48,237 bases of DNA, from assembly GCA_028874905.1 (NCBI GenBank), contig JAPPGZ010000002.1:1-48237 (forward strand), in the 5' to 3' direction. This document shows positions 25,125 to 34,658 of the stretch, one piece after another. Under the pieces are notes generated by a model, which worked only from the letters and a program-made list of their open reading frames with translations, was not told the DNA's origin and searched no databases. Every line of letters starts with the position of its first letter. Positions within the stretch are counted from its first letter, which is position 1. The position numbers were made by a program, and so were the translations under genes. The stretch is from Gemmatimonadota bacterium. Lineage in GTDB: Bacteria > Gemmatimonadota > Gemmatimonadetes > Longimicrobiales > Gaopeijiaceae.

Positions 25125-26255
25125 ATGAACCTTCACGAATACCAGGCCAAGGAGCTGTTCCGCGAAGCCGGAATGGCCGTCAACCCGGGGGAAGTCGCGG
25201 GCAACCCCGAACAGGCGCGCGCACTGGCCGAACGATTCGGCGGCAGCGCCGTGATCAAGGCGCAGGTCCACTCCGGGGGCAGAGGGAAGGCGGGGGGTGT
25301 CAAGCTCGCCCACAGCCCCGAGGAGGCCGCCCGTCACGCCTCCGGTATCCTGGGCATGGAGATCAACGGGCTTGTCGTCGGAGAGGTCCTGGTGTGCCCG
25401 ATCGAGGACATCGCCACCGAGGCGTATGTCGGGGTCCTGGTGGATCGCGACGGTCAGTGCCCGGTGTTCATGGTCTCGGCGGAGGGCGGCGTTGACATCG
25501 AGGAGGTGGCAGCCACCAATCCGGAGGCGATCCACAGGATGCGGATCGACCCCCGCTACGGGCTGCTTCCCCACCAAGCCTACGGGCTGGCGGCTCGGCT
25601 CTACGACGATCCCGGCCTGGTCCGGCAGGCGGCGCGCATCACCCAGCAGCTCTACGAAGTGTTCGTGGGCAACGGGGCTTCCATGGCCGAGATCAACCCC
25701 CTCATCTCGACCGTCCAGGGTCGGGTGCTGGCGATCGACGCCAAGATGAGCATCGACGACAACGAGCTCTTCCGCCGCCCCGCCGTAGCGGCCCTGAGGG
25801 ACGCCGGCTCCGAGGCGTCGGCCGATACGCAGGCCCGGTCAGCGGGCCTGTCCTTCGTCAAGCTCGACGGCAACGTGGGCTGTTGCGTGAACGGCGCGGG
25901 CCTGGCGATGGCGACGATGGATCTTGTGAAATACTACGGGGGCGAACCGGCCAACTTCCTCGATATCGGGGGCTCGTCGAATCCGGACAAGGTGGTCGCG
26001 GCGCTCGAGATCATCACCTCCGACCCCGAGGTGAAGGTCATACTCTTCAACATCTTCGGTGGCATCACCCGTTGCGACGATGTCGCCCGCGGAATCGTGG
26101 AGGCCGTCGACCGGATCGGGATCGAGGTTCCGCTCGTGATCCGGCTCACCGGCACCAACGAGGAGCTGGCGCGGAACATTCTCGCCGAAGCGGGCCTGAC
26201 CGCCGTGGCCACGATGGACGAGGTGGTGGAGCAGGCGGTTCGTCTCGCCCGATGA
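25125..26255 (+). CDS. sucC: Succinate-CoA ligase, beta subunit
   Basis: TCA-cycle step joining succinyl-CoA hydrolysis to NTP formation. 376 aa, ATP-grasp fold: MNLHEYQAKELFREAGM, VIKAQVHSGGRGKAGGV, MAEINPLI and the C-terminal CoA-ligase part FNIFGGITRCDDVARGI. ATG 25125 is the standard start. The 190-bp gap before it, shared with the desulfurase gene on the other strand, contains a 5-bp hairpin (gcact/agtgc near 24980) and no promoter I would trust. sucD follows. Confidence 0.96.
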   Translation: MNLHEYQAKELFREAGMAVNPGEVAGNPEQARALAERFGGSAVIKAQVHSGGRGKAGGVKLAHSPEEAARHASGILGMEINGLVVGEVLVCPIEDIATEAYVGVLVDRDGQCPVFMVSAEGGVDIEEVAATNPEAIHRMRIDPRYGLLPHQAYGLAARLYDDPGLVRQAARITQQLYEVFVGNGASMAEINPLISTVQGRVLAIDAKMSIDDNELFRRPAVAALRDAGSEASADTQARSAGLSFVKLDGNVGCCVNGAGLAMATMDLVKYYGGEPANFLDIGGSSNPDKVVAALEIITSDPEVKVILFNIFGGITRCDDVARGIVEAVDRIGIEVPLVIRLTGTNEELARNILAEAGLTAVATMDEVVEQAVRLAR

Positions 26256-26309
26256 CTCGAAACGCGGATGCGGCGCCCGGACGCGTCGCGCCATAGCTGA
26301 GGGAGATCC

Positions 26310-27194
26310 ATGTCGATCTTTGTTGACGGGACCAACCGGGTCGTGGTTCAGGGGATTACCGGCCGGGACGGTTCCTTTCACACCCGCCAGATGATGGCGT
26401 ACGGAACGCGGGTGGTCGCGGGGGTGACCCCGGGCAAGGGCGGGCGAGGGTTCGAAGGGCCCGACGGCACCGTCGTTCCGGTATATGACACGGTCGCCGA
26501 TGCGGTGGCGGAGACCGCGGCCGACGCATCCGTCGTCTACGTCCCTCCGGCCTTCGCCGCCAGCGCGATCATGGAGGCCGCCGATGCGGGCGTCGCGTTC
26601 ATCGTATGCGTTACGGAAGGCATACCCGTGCTCGACATGGTCCGGGCCCACGCGCTGGCACGGGACCGCGGAAGCCGTGTGCTCGGTCCCAACTGCCCGG
26701 GAATCATCTGCCCCGGCAAGACCACCATGGGGATCATACCGGGAAGGATGGTCACCCCTGGACCTGTGGGACTCATCTCCCGGTCGGGGACGCTCACCTA
26801 CGAGGCCGTGTATCACCTTACCCGCGGCGGGCTCGGACAGACGACGTGCGTCGGCATCGGCGGCGACCCCCTGATCGGCACGAGCTTTGTCGACTGCCTC
26901 GCAGCCTTTGCCGAGGACCCGGACACCGAAGCCGTCGTGATGATCGGCGAAATCGGCGGGACCGCCGAGCAGGAGGCGGCCGCCTGGGTTAGCGCCAATC
27001 TCGACGTCCCGGTCGTCGGTTTCATCGCGGGGCGGACCGCGCCTCCGGGCAAGCGCATGGGTCACGCCGGAGCAATCATCAGCGGATCTGCCGGAACGGC
27101 CGCCGAGAAGACGAGGGCCTTCGAAGAGAACGGAATCCGGGTCGCAAGGCGCCCGGTGGAGATTGCCGGACTCGTGGCGGAGTCCTTGCGGTAG
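26310..27194 (+). CDS. sucD: Succinate-CoA ligase, alpha subunit
   Basis: 294 aa. Rossmann CoA-binding part with [13 protein letters not shown] and [23 protein letters not shown], and the ligase part with [12 protein letters not shown] and the phospho-His in [13 protein letters not shown]. Works as a heterodimer or heterotetramer with SucC. ATG 26310 has gagggagatcc upstream. Normal length. Confidence 0.97.
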   Translation: MSIFVDGTNRVVVQGITGRDGSFHTRQMMAYGTRVVAGVTPGKGGRGFEGPDGTVVPVYDTVADAVAETAADASVVYVPPAFAASAIMEAADAGVAFIVCVTEGIPVLDMVRAHALARDRGSRVLGPNCPGIICPGKTTMGIIPGRMVTPGPVGLISRSGTLTYEAVYHLTRGGLGQTTCVGIGGDPLIGTSFVDCLAAFAEDPDTEAVVMIGEIGGTAEQEAAAWVSANLDVPVVGFIAGRTAPPGKRMGHAGAIISGSAGTAAEKTRAFEENGIRVARRPVEIAGLVAESLR

Positions 27195-27200
27195 GGGCGT

Positions 27201-28070
27201 GTGGTGGACGTCCGCTCACCGGGATTCGGCGAACTCCTGTGCGAGCCCGGGATCGTGCTCGGCTCCGGCGAGGACGCGTGGGACTCGCTCTGCCGCGGGG
27301 TGGACGACCTGCCCGGGAGTCATCCCCTGCGTGAGGTCTGCCGTCGTGTAGAACGCGTGGGCGGCAATCCCGAACCGATGCCCCTTGCTTCCAACGTCGA
27401 TGTGCTCAATCTGAGACGGGGCGAGGAGTCGCCCGGCGTTGTTCTGTGGCTCTCGGCCCAGGCTGAGGGACGGCCGTTCTCCAAGGCCGCATGGGTGGTT
27501 TGGGGCCTGCCGCGGCCATCCCTCAACCTCTTCCTGCTCCCGGTCCTGAGCAGCGTTACCGACGCCATCATGGCAACCGACACAGTTGATGATATACGTG
27601 AGATACTGATATCCAAAGCATTGATAAACAAGACGATAGATATTGATGTACGTGTGGAAAAGGTGGTCACCCCGCTCACCTATCGGATCTATCCGGACAC
27701 GCCACTGCGCGAAGTGCAGCAGCTTCTCGTGCGTCGTGACCTGCCCGTGGTGCCCGTGGTGGGAGCAAATCACGAAATGCTCGGGGTGATCACGGTGAGC
27801 GACATCCTGCCGCACATGCTGCCCAGCACCGACACGCTCGGCACACAGGCACGCCGCCCGATTACAGCGCGCGACGTCATGACCCGGGCGGTGCTCTGCG
27901 TCTCCGAGGACGAGCTGCTGGTCGAGGCGGGCCGTTCGATGATCGCCCGGGGAGTTTCCCGGCTTCCGGTTGTTCGCGATGCGGAACTCGTTGGGTTCCT
28001 TGAGCGCGAGACGGTCATGCGCGCATTCGCGGACACCACGCTTCCGCCGCGACGTCCACGCACGGGTTGA
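27201..28070 (+). CDS. CBS-domain protein with an uncharacterised N-terminal domain
   Basis: 289 aa. The C-terminal half (about 150-280) is two CBS motifs: VVTPLTYRIYPDTPLREVQQ...VVPVVGANHEMLGVITVSD and ARDVMTRAVLCVSEDELLVEAG...SRLPVVRDAELVGFLERE. Such pairs bind adenine nucleotides. The first 145 residues end in SLNLFLLPVLSSVTDAIMAT followed by TVDDIREILISKAL, faintly like the last helices of PTS EIIA-Ntr, but I see no active-site His; the family is unknown. GTG 27201, 6 bp after sucD. DNA at about 27565-27655 is markedly AT-rich for this region. Confidence 0.75.
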   Translation: MVDVRSPGFGELLCEPGIVLGSGEDAWDSLCRGVDDLPGSHPLREVCRRVERVGGNPEPMPLASNVDVLNLRRGEESPGVVLWLSAQAEGRPFSKAAWVVWGLPRPSLNLFLLPVLSSVTDAIMATDTVDDIREILISKALINKTIDIDVRVEKVVTPLTYRIYPDTPLREVQQLLVRRDLPVVPVVGANHEMLGVITVSDILPHMLPSTDTLGTQARRPITARDVMTRAVLCVSEDELLVEAGRSMIARGVSRLPVVRDAELVGFLERETVMRAFADTTLPPRRPRTG

Positions 28071-28141
28071 CGCCCGGCGCGATTTCTGATTCCGTTCGTT
28101 GCTTTCCGTCCCGAACTGACTTGTTGCACGTGAAGATCTCC

Positions 28142-28558
28142 ATGAACCAGACTCTGGCCATCATCAAGCCCGACGCGACCGGAGGTGGCAACGCGGGCAA
28201 GATCATCGCCCACCTCGAAGCTGCCGGCTTCGAGATCAAGGCCCTGCGCATGCTAACCCTGACGGAGGCCCAGGCCCGGGCCTTCTACGAAGTGCACCGG
28301 GAACGCCCCTTCTACGAATCGCTGGTCGGCTTCATGACCTCGGGGCCCTGTATCCCGATGGTGTTGGAAGCGGAATCCGCGATCTTCCGGTATCGTGACG
28401 CGATCGGCGCCACGGATCCGGCCGAGGCAGCGCCCGGCACTGTCCGGCGGCTCTACGCCGAATCCAAGGAGAGGAACGCGGTACACGGGTCGGATTCGGT
28501 CGAGAACGCGCGGCGTGAGATCGCCTTTTTCTTCTCGGAATCGGAACGGATCGGGTAG
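28142..28558 (+). CDS. ndk: Nucleoside diphosphate kinase
   Basis: 138 aa. Transfers phosphate from ATP to other NDPs through a phospho-His intermediate. LAIIKPDATGGGNAGKI at the N-terminus and the catalytic His in NAVHGSDSVENARREI (about residue 117) are both present. ATG 28142. Placed after sucCD, whose NTP product it can rebalance; the same order appears in other bacteria. Normal length. Confidence 0.96.
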   Translation: MNQTLAIIKPDATGGGNAGKIIAHLEAAGFEIKALRMLTLTEAQARAFYEVHRERPFYESLVGFMTSGPCIPMVLEAESAIFRYRDAIGATDPAEAAPGTVRRLYAESKERNAVHGSDSVENARREIAFFFSESERIG

Positions 28559-28596
28559 TCGATTCCGCCCGGACCGGTTTCCAGGCCGCGTCGCAA

Positions 28597-28626
28597 TTGA
28601 CATCATTCGTCAGATTGTCCTATCTT
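28597..28626 (+). promoter_or_regulatory. Promoter of the DUF177-rpmF-fab operon
   Basis: Perfect TTGACA (28597-28602), an 18-bp spacer and TATCTT (28621-28626). Transcription should start at 28633-28635, that is at or within 2 bases of the ATG at 28635. No SD is present, so the mRNA is predicted to be leaderless. Confidence 0.75.
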
Positions 28627-28634
28627 TTAAGTCT

Positions 28635-29147
28635 ATGTTGCAGATCGATTTGTCACGCCTGCGACTCAGTCGCGAGACCACCGTGCAGGCCGCCATCGCA
28701 CCCGATGCGGAGATTTGGAGCGGCTCGGAACTGAGGTTCTCGAGTGCGGTCGAAGTCTCGGGCACCGTGACGCTTGCTGCCGGAGGCGAGGTTGTTGTGC
28801 GCGGGACCTGGAAGGCCCCTGTCGAATACGACTGCGGTCGGTGCCTGGAGGCGGTGCGGATGACTTTCGAGAGGCCGCTTGACCTGGTGTTTGTGCCTGA
28901 CGGAGGGTGGGAGGCCTCGGACGCGGACGTGCGGACGATCGGCTATCACGAAACGACGCTGGACCTCGAGGAGGCGATTCGCGAAGAGGTGGTGCTGGAG
29001 ATCCCAAGGTACTTCATTCCGGCGGAAACCAACGGTCGCTGCGATCGTTGCGGCCACGCGGTGGAGCGACTCGGACGGGTGCCGGAACGACCGGAGGACC
29101 AGCCCGATCCCAGGTGGTCCGCTTTGAAAGCCCTGCAAACCGACTAG
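28635..29147 (+). CDS. DUF177/YceD family protein
   Basis: 170-aa cytosolic protein of the YceD family, usually paired with rpmF; linked to 23S rRNA processing or ribosome assembly in some bacteria. It has ASxGG-like GEVVVRGTWKAPVEYDCGRC, CxRCLE (CGRCLEAV), a second CxxC pair (CDRCGHAV), and the C-terminal DPRWSALKAL signature. Conserved Cys suggest zinc binding. ATG 28635 has no SD; the promoter predicts a leaderless message. rpmF follows after 12 bp. Confidence 0.93.
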   Translation: MLQIDLSRLRLSRETTVQAAIAPDAEIWSGSELRFSSAVEVSGTVTLAAGGEVVVRGTWKAPVEYDCGRCLEAVRMTFERPLDLVFVPDGGWEASDADVRTIGYHETTLDLEEAIREEVVLEIPRYFIPAETNGRCDRCGHAVERLGRVPERPEDQPDPRWSALKALQTD

Positions 29148-29159
29148 GAAGACTGTTCA

Positions 29160-29342
29160 ATGGCCGTACCGAAGAAACGAGTGTCCAAGCAGCGGAAGCG
29201 GAAGCGCCGCACGCACTACAAGGCCGCGGAAGCGACGCTGGCCACCTGTTCCAGGACGGGCGATCCGCAGTTGCGGCACCGTGTCTGCCCCACATCGGGC
29301 ATGTACAGAGACAAGCTCATCTACGAGGTGGAACCCGAATAG
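29160..29342 (+). CDS. rpmF: 50S ribosomal protein L32
   Basis: 60 aa. MAVPKKRVSKQRKRKRRTHY is the canonical N-terminus; CSRTGDPQLRHRVCPTSGMY is the later part with only two Cys, so a full Cys4 zinc site is absent. ATG 29160. Between DUF177 and plsX, as in many bacteria. Confidence 0.97.
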   Translation: MAVPKKRVSKQRKRKRRTHYKAAEATLATCSRTGDPQLRHRVCPTSGMYRDKLIYEVEPE

Positions 29343-29378
29343 GCTCCCGGTCCTTCGTGTTGCCCTGAGTCCAATCCG

Positions 29379-30344
29379 ATGCGGATCGTCCTCGACGCGA
29401 TGGGGACCGACAACGCCCCTGTAACCGAGGTACGCGGAGCCCTGCTGGCTCTCCGATCGGATCCCGATCTTCACGTGATCCTCACGGGGGACCAGGACCT
29501 GTTGACTCCGCAAGTGGAGGAGTCCGGCAAGGGTGACCGGATCCGCGTCGTGCATGCTCCCCAGCGCGTGCACGGCGCTGAGCCCCCGGTCTCGGCGGTG
29601 CGCCGCAGCCCGAATTCGTCCATCCGCGTCGGCCTCGACATGCAGCGGGCCGGGCAGGCGAACGCCTTCGTGTCCGCAGGCTCTACGGGAGCGGTGATGG
29701 CGGCGTCTCTGCTTACGCTCGGGCGCTTGAGGGGTGTGGACCGGCCGGCGCTCGGCACGATCTTCCCGACCAGCAGAGGACCCACGCTGGTCGCGGACGC
29801 CGGTGCGAACCTGGACTGCAAGTCGCAGCACCTGGTTCAGTTCGCACGCCTGGGGACCATCTACATGCAGGACATCCAGGGCGTGCGCGAACCCAGGGTC
29901 GGGCTCCTGAACGTCGGGTCCGAGGCCGCAAAGGGAACCGAGGTGCTGCAGGAGACCTACCGTGCCCTTGCGGCGAGCGACCTGGAATTCGTGGGCAATA
30001 TCGAGGGCCGGGATATCCTGCGCCATGCGTGCGACGTTCTGGTGTGCGACGGCCTCGTCGGCAACATCATGCTGAAGTTCTACGAGTCGCTCGCTCAGTT
30101 CCTTGCCCGTGAACTGGGCACCCGTCTGAACCCGGTGGGTCTTGACCGGGAACTTGAAGACGCGTTTCGTGTCTTCGATTACGCCGAGTATGGCGGCGCG
30201 CCTTTGCTGGGCGTGAACGGGGTGAGCGTGATCTGTCACGGTGGATCGTCACCCAAGGCGATCAGCGCGGCGATAGGCGTGGCCGCGCGTAGTGTGCGCA
30301 GCGGCATGGTTGCCCATATTGCCCGTGATCCGGCATTCAGATAA
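29379..30344 (+). CDS. plsX: Phosphate acyltransferase PlsX
   Basis: 321-aa enzyme turning acyl-ACP into acyl-phosphate for phospholipid synthesis. Characteristic segments: IVLDAMGTDNAP, FVSAGSTGAVMAA, PTLVADAGANLDCKS, GNIEGRDIL, CDGLVGNIMLK and VCHGG-like ICHGGSSPKAI near the C-terminus. ATG 29379. Follows rpmF by 36 bp and precedes fabH by 12 bp, so acyl-chain use and initiation are co-expressed. Confidence 0.96.
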   Translation: MRIVLDAMGTDNAPVTEVRGALLALRSDPDLHVILTGDQDLLTPQVEESGKGDRIRVVHAPQRVHGAEPPVSAVRRSPNSSIRVGLDMQRAGQANAFVSAGSTGAVMAASLLTLGRLRGVDRPALGTIFPTSRGPTLVADAGANLDCKSQHLVQFARLGTIYMQDIQGVREPRVGLLNVGSEAAKGTEVLQETYRALAASDLEFVGNIEGRDILRHACDVLVCDGLVGNIMLKFYESLAQFLARELGTRLNPVGLDRELEDAFRVFDYAEYGGAPLLGVNGVSVICHGGSSPKAISAAIGVAARSVRSGMVAHIARDPAFR

Positions 30345-30356
30345 GGACGGCGTTTC

Positions 30357-31352
30357 ATGAACGGCCCACCACCGGTGGCACGGATATCCGCGACGGCGCG
30401 CTATCTGCCCGAACGCGTCGTGACGAATGCCGACCTGGAAGCTCTCGTGGACACCAGCGACACCTGGATCCGGGAGCGCACCGGCATTCGCGAGCGGCGG
30501 ATCGCTCCGGACGATGTTTCGGCGGCGGACATGGGCGCGCGTGCTGCATGCGGCGCCCTGCGAAAGGCGGGGTTGTCGGCCTCCGACATCGACATGCTTG
30601 TGGTCACGACGGCGACCCCGGACCACCTGCTCCCGTCGACGGCCTGCGAGATCCAGGCGCGCATCGGGGCCTCGCGCAGCTGTGTGGCCTTCGACCTTCA
30701 GGCCGCCTGCACCGGATTCCTCTACGCCGTGTCGGTAGCCGAGGGATGCGTTGCGGCCGGACGCGGTCAGAACGTCCTTGTCGTGTCGACCGAGAAGATG
30801 TCGACGATCGTCGACTGGGAGGACCGGGCGACCTGCATTCTCTTCGGTGACGGCGCCGGCGCCGCCGTGGTGCAGCCAACCGTGAACGGGGAAGGGATTC
30901 TGTCGAGTTTCCACCGTTCCGACGGAGACCTCGTGCCGCTGCTGCAGCGACGCGCCGGCGGTGCCGTGATGCCTCTCGACGAAGATTCCCTCCGCAACAA
31001 GGAGCACATGCTCCGGATGTCCGGCCGCGAGGTCTTCAAGTCGGCCGTGAGGTCGATGGCGCATGCTGGGAGACGCGTGATCAAGGAAGCCGGGCTGACG
31101 GCGTCCGACATCGATCTGATGGTGCCGCATCAGGCCAACGCCAGGATCATCGAGGCGACTGCCCGACATGCCGGGATCGGCATGGACAAGGTCTTCGTGA
31201 ACCTGGATCGATACGGCAACATCTCTTCCGCGACGATCCCCGTCGGGCTCGACGAGGCCGCCGAGCAAGGCCTTATCGGGCCCGGGTCGAACATCCTCAT
31301 GACGGCATTCGGCGCTGGGCTCACGTGGGGCGCCATGCTCATGCGCTGGTAG
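30357..31352 (+). CDS. fabH: 3-oxoacyl-ACP synthase III (KAS III)
   Basis: 331 aa. Condenses acetyl- or branched acyl-CoA with malonyl-ACP to start fatty-acid synthesis. Catalytic Cys in QAACTGFLYAV (about residue 120), His in VPHQANARI and Asn in NLDRYGNISSAT complete the triad. ATG 30357, with ggacgg upstream. Chain-primer preference cannot be read here. Confidence 0.97.
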   Translation: MNGPPPVARISATARYLPERVVTNADLEALVDTSDTWIRERTGIRERRIAPDDVSAADMGARAACGALRKAGLSASDIDMLVVTTATPDHLLPSTACEIQARIGASRSCVAFDLQAACTGFLYAVSVAEGCVAAGRGQNVLVVSTEKMSTIVDWEDRATCILFGDGAGAAVVQPTVNGEGILSSFHRSDGDLVPLLQRRAGGAVMPLDEDSLRNKEHMLRMSGREVFKSAVRSMAHAGRRVIKEAGLTASDIDLMVPHQANARIIEATARHAGIGMDKVFVNLDRYGNISSATIPVGLDEAAEQGLIGPGSNILMTAFGAGLTWGAMLMRW

Positions 31353-31395
31353 CCGCCGACGAACCGGTGGCGCGACCAGACGGGGAGATGTGGGG

Positions 31396-32325
31396 ATGAG
31401 TTCGGGCCTGCTGTTTCCGGGACAGGGGTCGCAGTTTGTCGGGATGGGGCAATCCCTGGCACGGCGCTTCCCGGAGGCCCGGGAGGTTTTCGAGGAGGCA
31501 GACGACGTCCTGCGGTTTGCGCTTTCCCGGCTCGCCTGGGAAGGTCCGCCGGACATCCTGACCGCGACAGAGAACGCGCAGCCGGCGCTCTACGTGCACA
31601 GTCTGGCGGCATACCGTGTGACCCGCGACCGCATCGGCTCCGTGGGCGCGGCTATCGGGCACTCGCTCGGCGAACTGACCGCGCACGGAGCGGCGGGCAC
31701 CTACTCCTTCGCGGACGGCTTGCGGTTGGTGCGCCTGCGGGGGCAGCTGATGGCCCGGGCCGGAAAGGCCGCACCGGGCGCGATGGCCGCCGTGATCGGC
31801 CTTGCCGCGGATACCATTGCCGCGCTGTGCCGGGAGGCGGCGGACAAGGGTATGACGGCCGTGCCGGCCAACCTCAACGCAAAGAGCCAAATCGTCGTCA
31901 GCGGGGAGCTCGCAGGGGTCGAATGGCTGTGCTCGGCAGCGAAGGCCAGCGGAGCGAAACGAGCCGTCCCCCTGACGGTGTCGGCGGCATTTCACTCGCC
32001 CCTCATGCGGCCGGCCGCCGAGGAGTTCCGGGAAGGCCTCGATGGCACGCCGTTCAGGTCCCCGTCCTTTCCGGTTGTTTCCAACGTGACCGCCGGGGTC
32101 GAAGGCGATCCGGACCGGATCCGCCGGCTGCTGGTACGGCAACTCACGTCGCCGGTTCGGTGGATCGAATGCGTCGCGCGGGCGAGGGAGGAAGGCGTGA
32201 CCCGCTTTCTCGAACTGGGTCCCGGAAGGGTGCTGACCGGGTTGAACAAGCGGAACGCAAGAGGGGTGCCCACCCGCGCGGTCGGGGACCCGGCGTCCAT
32301 CGATTCCATGGAGGAATGGGAATGA
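31396..32325 (+). CDS. fabD: Malonyl-CoA:ACP transacylase
   Basis: 309 aa. Loads malonyl onto ACP. GLLFPGQGSQFVGMG at the start, nucleophile Ser in IGHSLGELTA (about residue 90), catalytic His in AAFHSPLM and LELGPGRVLTG near the end. ATG 31396 is chosen: ggggag lies 8 bases upstream. Its stop overlaps the fabG ATG (atga). Confidence 0.96.
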   Translation: MSSGLLFPGQGSQFVGMGQSLARRFPEAREVFEEADDVLRFALSRLAWEGPPDILTATENAQPALYVHSLAAYRVTRDRIGSVGAAIGHSLGELTAHGAAGTYSFADGLRLVRLRGQLMARAGKAAPGAMAAVIGLAADTIAALCREAADKGMTAVPANLNAKSQIVVSGELAGVEWLCSAAKASGAKRAVPLTVSAAFHSPLMRPAAEEFREGLDGTPFRSPSFPVVSNVTAGVEGDPDRIRRLLVRQLTSPVRWIECVARAREEGVTRFLELGPGRVLTGLNKRNARGVPTRAVGDPASIDSMEEWE

Positions 32326-33068
32326 CGGGATTCAGGGAACTCGCCGGATCGGTGGCGATCGTAACCGGGGGGTCGCGGGGGATCGGTCTCGGCATTTCGC
32401 ATGCGCTGGCGAGCGCGGGAGCCGTGGTGGCCGTGGTCGCGAGGGACGAGGCCGCCGCGCGCGACGCGGTTGCGGGGCTGGAAGGCGACGGCCACGCGGC
32501 CTATTCGTGTGATGTCGCCGACGGAAAGGCCTGCAGGAAGGTGGTCGCAAGCGTCACATCGGCGCACGGCCCCGTCTCGGTGCTGGTCAACAACGCGGGA
32601 GTCACGCGCGACAACATCCTGCTCCGCATGCGCGACGAGGAGTGGTCCCGGGTGATCGACACCAACCTGCGAGGTGCCTTCAACATGATTCGGGCCGCCA
32701 CGCGCGGCATGATGAAGCGCCGGGAGGGTTCGATTGTCAACATCAGCTCGGTCATAGGACTGATGGGCAACGCCGGGCAGGCCAACTATGCCGCGTCCAA
32801 GGCGGGGCTGCACGGGCTGACCAGGTCGGTGGCCAAGGAGTTGGCTTCGCGCAACGTCCGCTGCAACGCCGTCGCTCCCGGGTTCATACGGACCGACATG
32901 ACCGCCGGTCTGCCCGAGGGGCAGGTAGCGGAATTGAAGAGTCGCATTCCCGCAGGAAGGCTTGGAGAGCCCGAGGACGTGGCCGGCGTCGTCCGGTTCC
33001 TTGCGGGACCGGGGGCGGGTTACATTACGGGTCAGATCATTGCGGTGGATGGCGGGATGGCGATGTAG
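32322..33068 (+). CDS. fabG: 3-oxoacyl-ACP reductase
   Basis: 248-aa short-chain dehydrogenase that reduces 3-oxoacyl-ACP with NADPH. Cofactor motif [20 protein letters not shown], catalytic Ser in [11 protein letters not shown], YxxxK in YAASKAGL, and [11 protein letters not shown] 32322 overlaps the fabD stop, with ggaggaatggg just upstream. Normal length. Confidence 0.97.
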   Translation: MTGFRELAGSVAIVTGGSRGIGLGISHALASAGAVVAVVARDEAAARDAVAGLEGDGHAAYSCDVADGKACRKVVASVTSAHGPVSVLVNNAGVTRDNILLRMRDEEWSRVIDTNLRGAFNMIRAATRGMMKRREGSIVNISSVIGLMGNAGQANYAASKAGLHGLTRSVAKELASRNVRCNAVAPGFIRTDMTAGLPEGQVAELKSRIPAGRLGEPEDVAGVVRFLAGPGAGYITGQIIAVDGGMAM

Positions 33069-33129
33069 TCACCGGCGTGTTCGAGCCGAACCAGGGTGCG
33101 TCACCGGAAACAACGTACGGAGAAAAAGC

Positions 33130-33369
33130 ATGTCCGACACAGCGGAAGCCAGGGTCAAGGAGATCATCGTCGACGAGCTCGGAGTCGAGGCCGACAAGGT
33201 CACTTTGGAGGCGTCGTTCGTAGATGACCTTGGCGCGGACTCCCTCGACACCGTCGAGCTGGTGATGGCGTTCGAAGAGGAATTCGGCATCGACATCCCC
33301 GACGAGGACGCGGAACAGATGCGGACGGTCGGAGACGCCGTGTCCTATATCCAGGAGAACGCCGGCTGA
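33130..33369 (+). CDS. acpP: Acyl carrier protein
   Basis: 79-aa acidic helical protein. The phosphopantetheine Ser is in [12 protein letters not shown] (about residue 37). ATG 33130 has ggagaaaaagc upstream, a strong SD. The 61-bp gap after fabG has no evident promoter. Confidence 0.97.
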   Translation: MSDTAEARVKEIIVDELGVEADKVTLEASFVDDLGADSLDTVELVMAFEEEFGIDIPDEDAEQMRTVGDAVSYIQENAG

Positions 33370-33389
33370 CAGGCCCGGGTCGCAACGGC

Positions 33390-34652
33390 ATGGCTGATCG
33401 GCACAACGAGCGCCGAGTCGCCGTCACCGGGATGGGCATGGTGAGCGCGGTCGGACATGATGTGGCGTCCAATTGGGACGCTTTGCTCGCGGGAACGCCG
33501 GGGGGCGGTCCGATCACCGCCTTCGACCCCGCGGGCTTCGCAACGCGGATCGCCTGTGAGGTAAAGGACTTCGATTCGGGGCGCTATCTGTCGCGGAAGG
33601 AAAACCGGCGCTACGACCGGTTTTGCCATTTCGCCATTGGCTGCGCGGTGCAGGCGATGGAGGCCGCCGGGCTTGAAGGTCCCCCGCCCGGTTGCGACCC
33701 GACCGAGTTCGGCGTGATCATGGCCAGCGGCGTCGGCGGCATCGCCACCCTCGAAGCCAACTGCCGCATCCTGAACGACAGGGGACCGGGCCGCGTCAGT
33801 CCCTTCTTCATTCCGATGTTCATCCCGGACATCGCAGCGGGATTGATGTCGATCAGGTACGGGTTGAAAGGACCCAACTACGCGACCGTCTCGGCCTGCG
33901 CCTCCGGCTCCCACGCGATCGGAGACGCCGTCCGATACATTCAGCGCGGGGAGGCGAAGCTCATGCTTGCCGGAGGCGCGGAGGCCGCCGTGACGCCGAT
34001 CACGATCGCGGGGTTCTCGGCGATGAAGGCGATGTCGCGCCGGAACGACGACCCCGAGGGGGCCAGCCGCCCATTCGATGCGGGACGGGACGGATTCGTG
34101 ATCGGAGAGGGAGCGGGGTGCGTTCTGCTGGAGGAACTGGAGCATGCCCGGGCCCGGGGCGCCGAGATCCTCGGTGAAGTCGTCGGATACGGCGCTACCG
34201 GAGACGCCCACCACATCACGGCGCCCCCGCCCGATGCGCACGGGGCCCAGTCGGCGATGCGGCTGGCCTTGGAGGATGGTGGCGTCCGTCCCGAGGATGT
34301 GGACTACATCAATGCGCACGGCACGTCGACGCCGCAGAACGACACGGCGGAGACGGCCGCGGTCAAGGCGGTGCTGGGCGACCACGCGTACAATGTGGTC
34401 ATGGGATCGACCAAATCCATGACCGGGCACCTCCTCGGAGCTGCGGGAGCGGTGGAAACCGTCATCTGCGTGATGGCCTGCCGGACCGGCAGGATTCCCC
34501 CGACCATCAACTTCTCCGAACGTGACGATACGTGCGATCTCGACTACGCCCATGACGGCATGGTCGAGCGCCCGGTTTCGGTTGCCCTGAACAACTCTTT
34601 CGGGTTCGGCGGACACAACGTTTGCCTGGCGATCAGGAGATACGAGGGGTAG
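33390..34652 (+). CDS. fabF: 3-oxoacyl-ACP synthase II (KAS II)
   Basis: 420-aa elongating condensing enzyme. VAVTGMGMVSAVG start, catalytic Cys in SACASGSHAIGDA (about 170), His residues in INAHGTSTPQND and STKSMTGHLLGAAG, and FGFGGHNVCL at the end. ATG 33390. The fab genes here lack fabZ, fabI and acc, which must be elsewhere. Confidence 0.97.
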   Translation: MADRHNERRVAVTGMGMVSAVGHDVASNWDALLAGTPGGGPITAFDPAGFATRIACEVKDFDSGRYLSRKENRRYDRFCHFAIGCAVQAMEAAGLEGPPPGCDPTEFGVIMASGVGGIATLEANCRILNDRGPGRVSPFFIPMFIPDIAAGLMSIRYGLKGPNYATVSACASGSHAIGDAVRYIQRGEAKLMLAGGAEAAVTPITIAGFSAMKAMSRRNDDPEGASRPFDAGRDGFVIGEGAGCVLLEELEHARARGAEILGEVVGYGATGDAHHITAPPPDAHGAQSAMRLALEDGGVRPEDVDYINAHGTSTPQNDTAETAAVKAVLGDHAYNVVMGSTKSMTGHLLGAAGAVETVICVMACRTGRIPPTINFSERDDTCDLDYAHDGMVERPVSVALNNSFGFGGHNVCLAIRRYEG

Positions 34653-34658
34653 AAGCCC

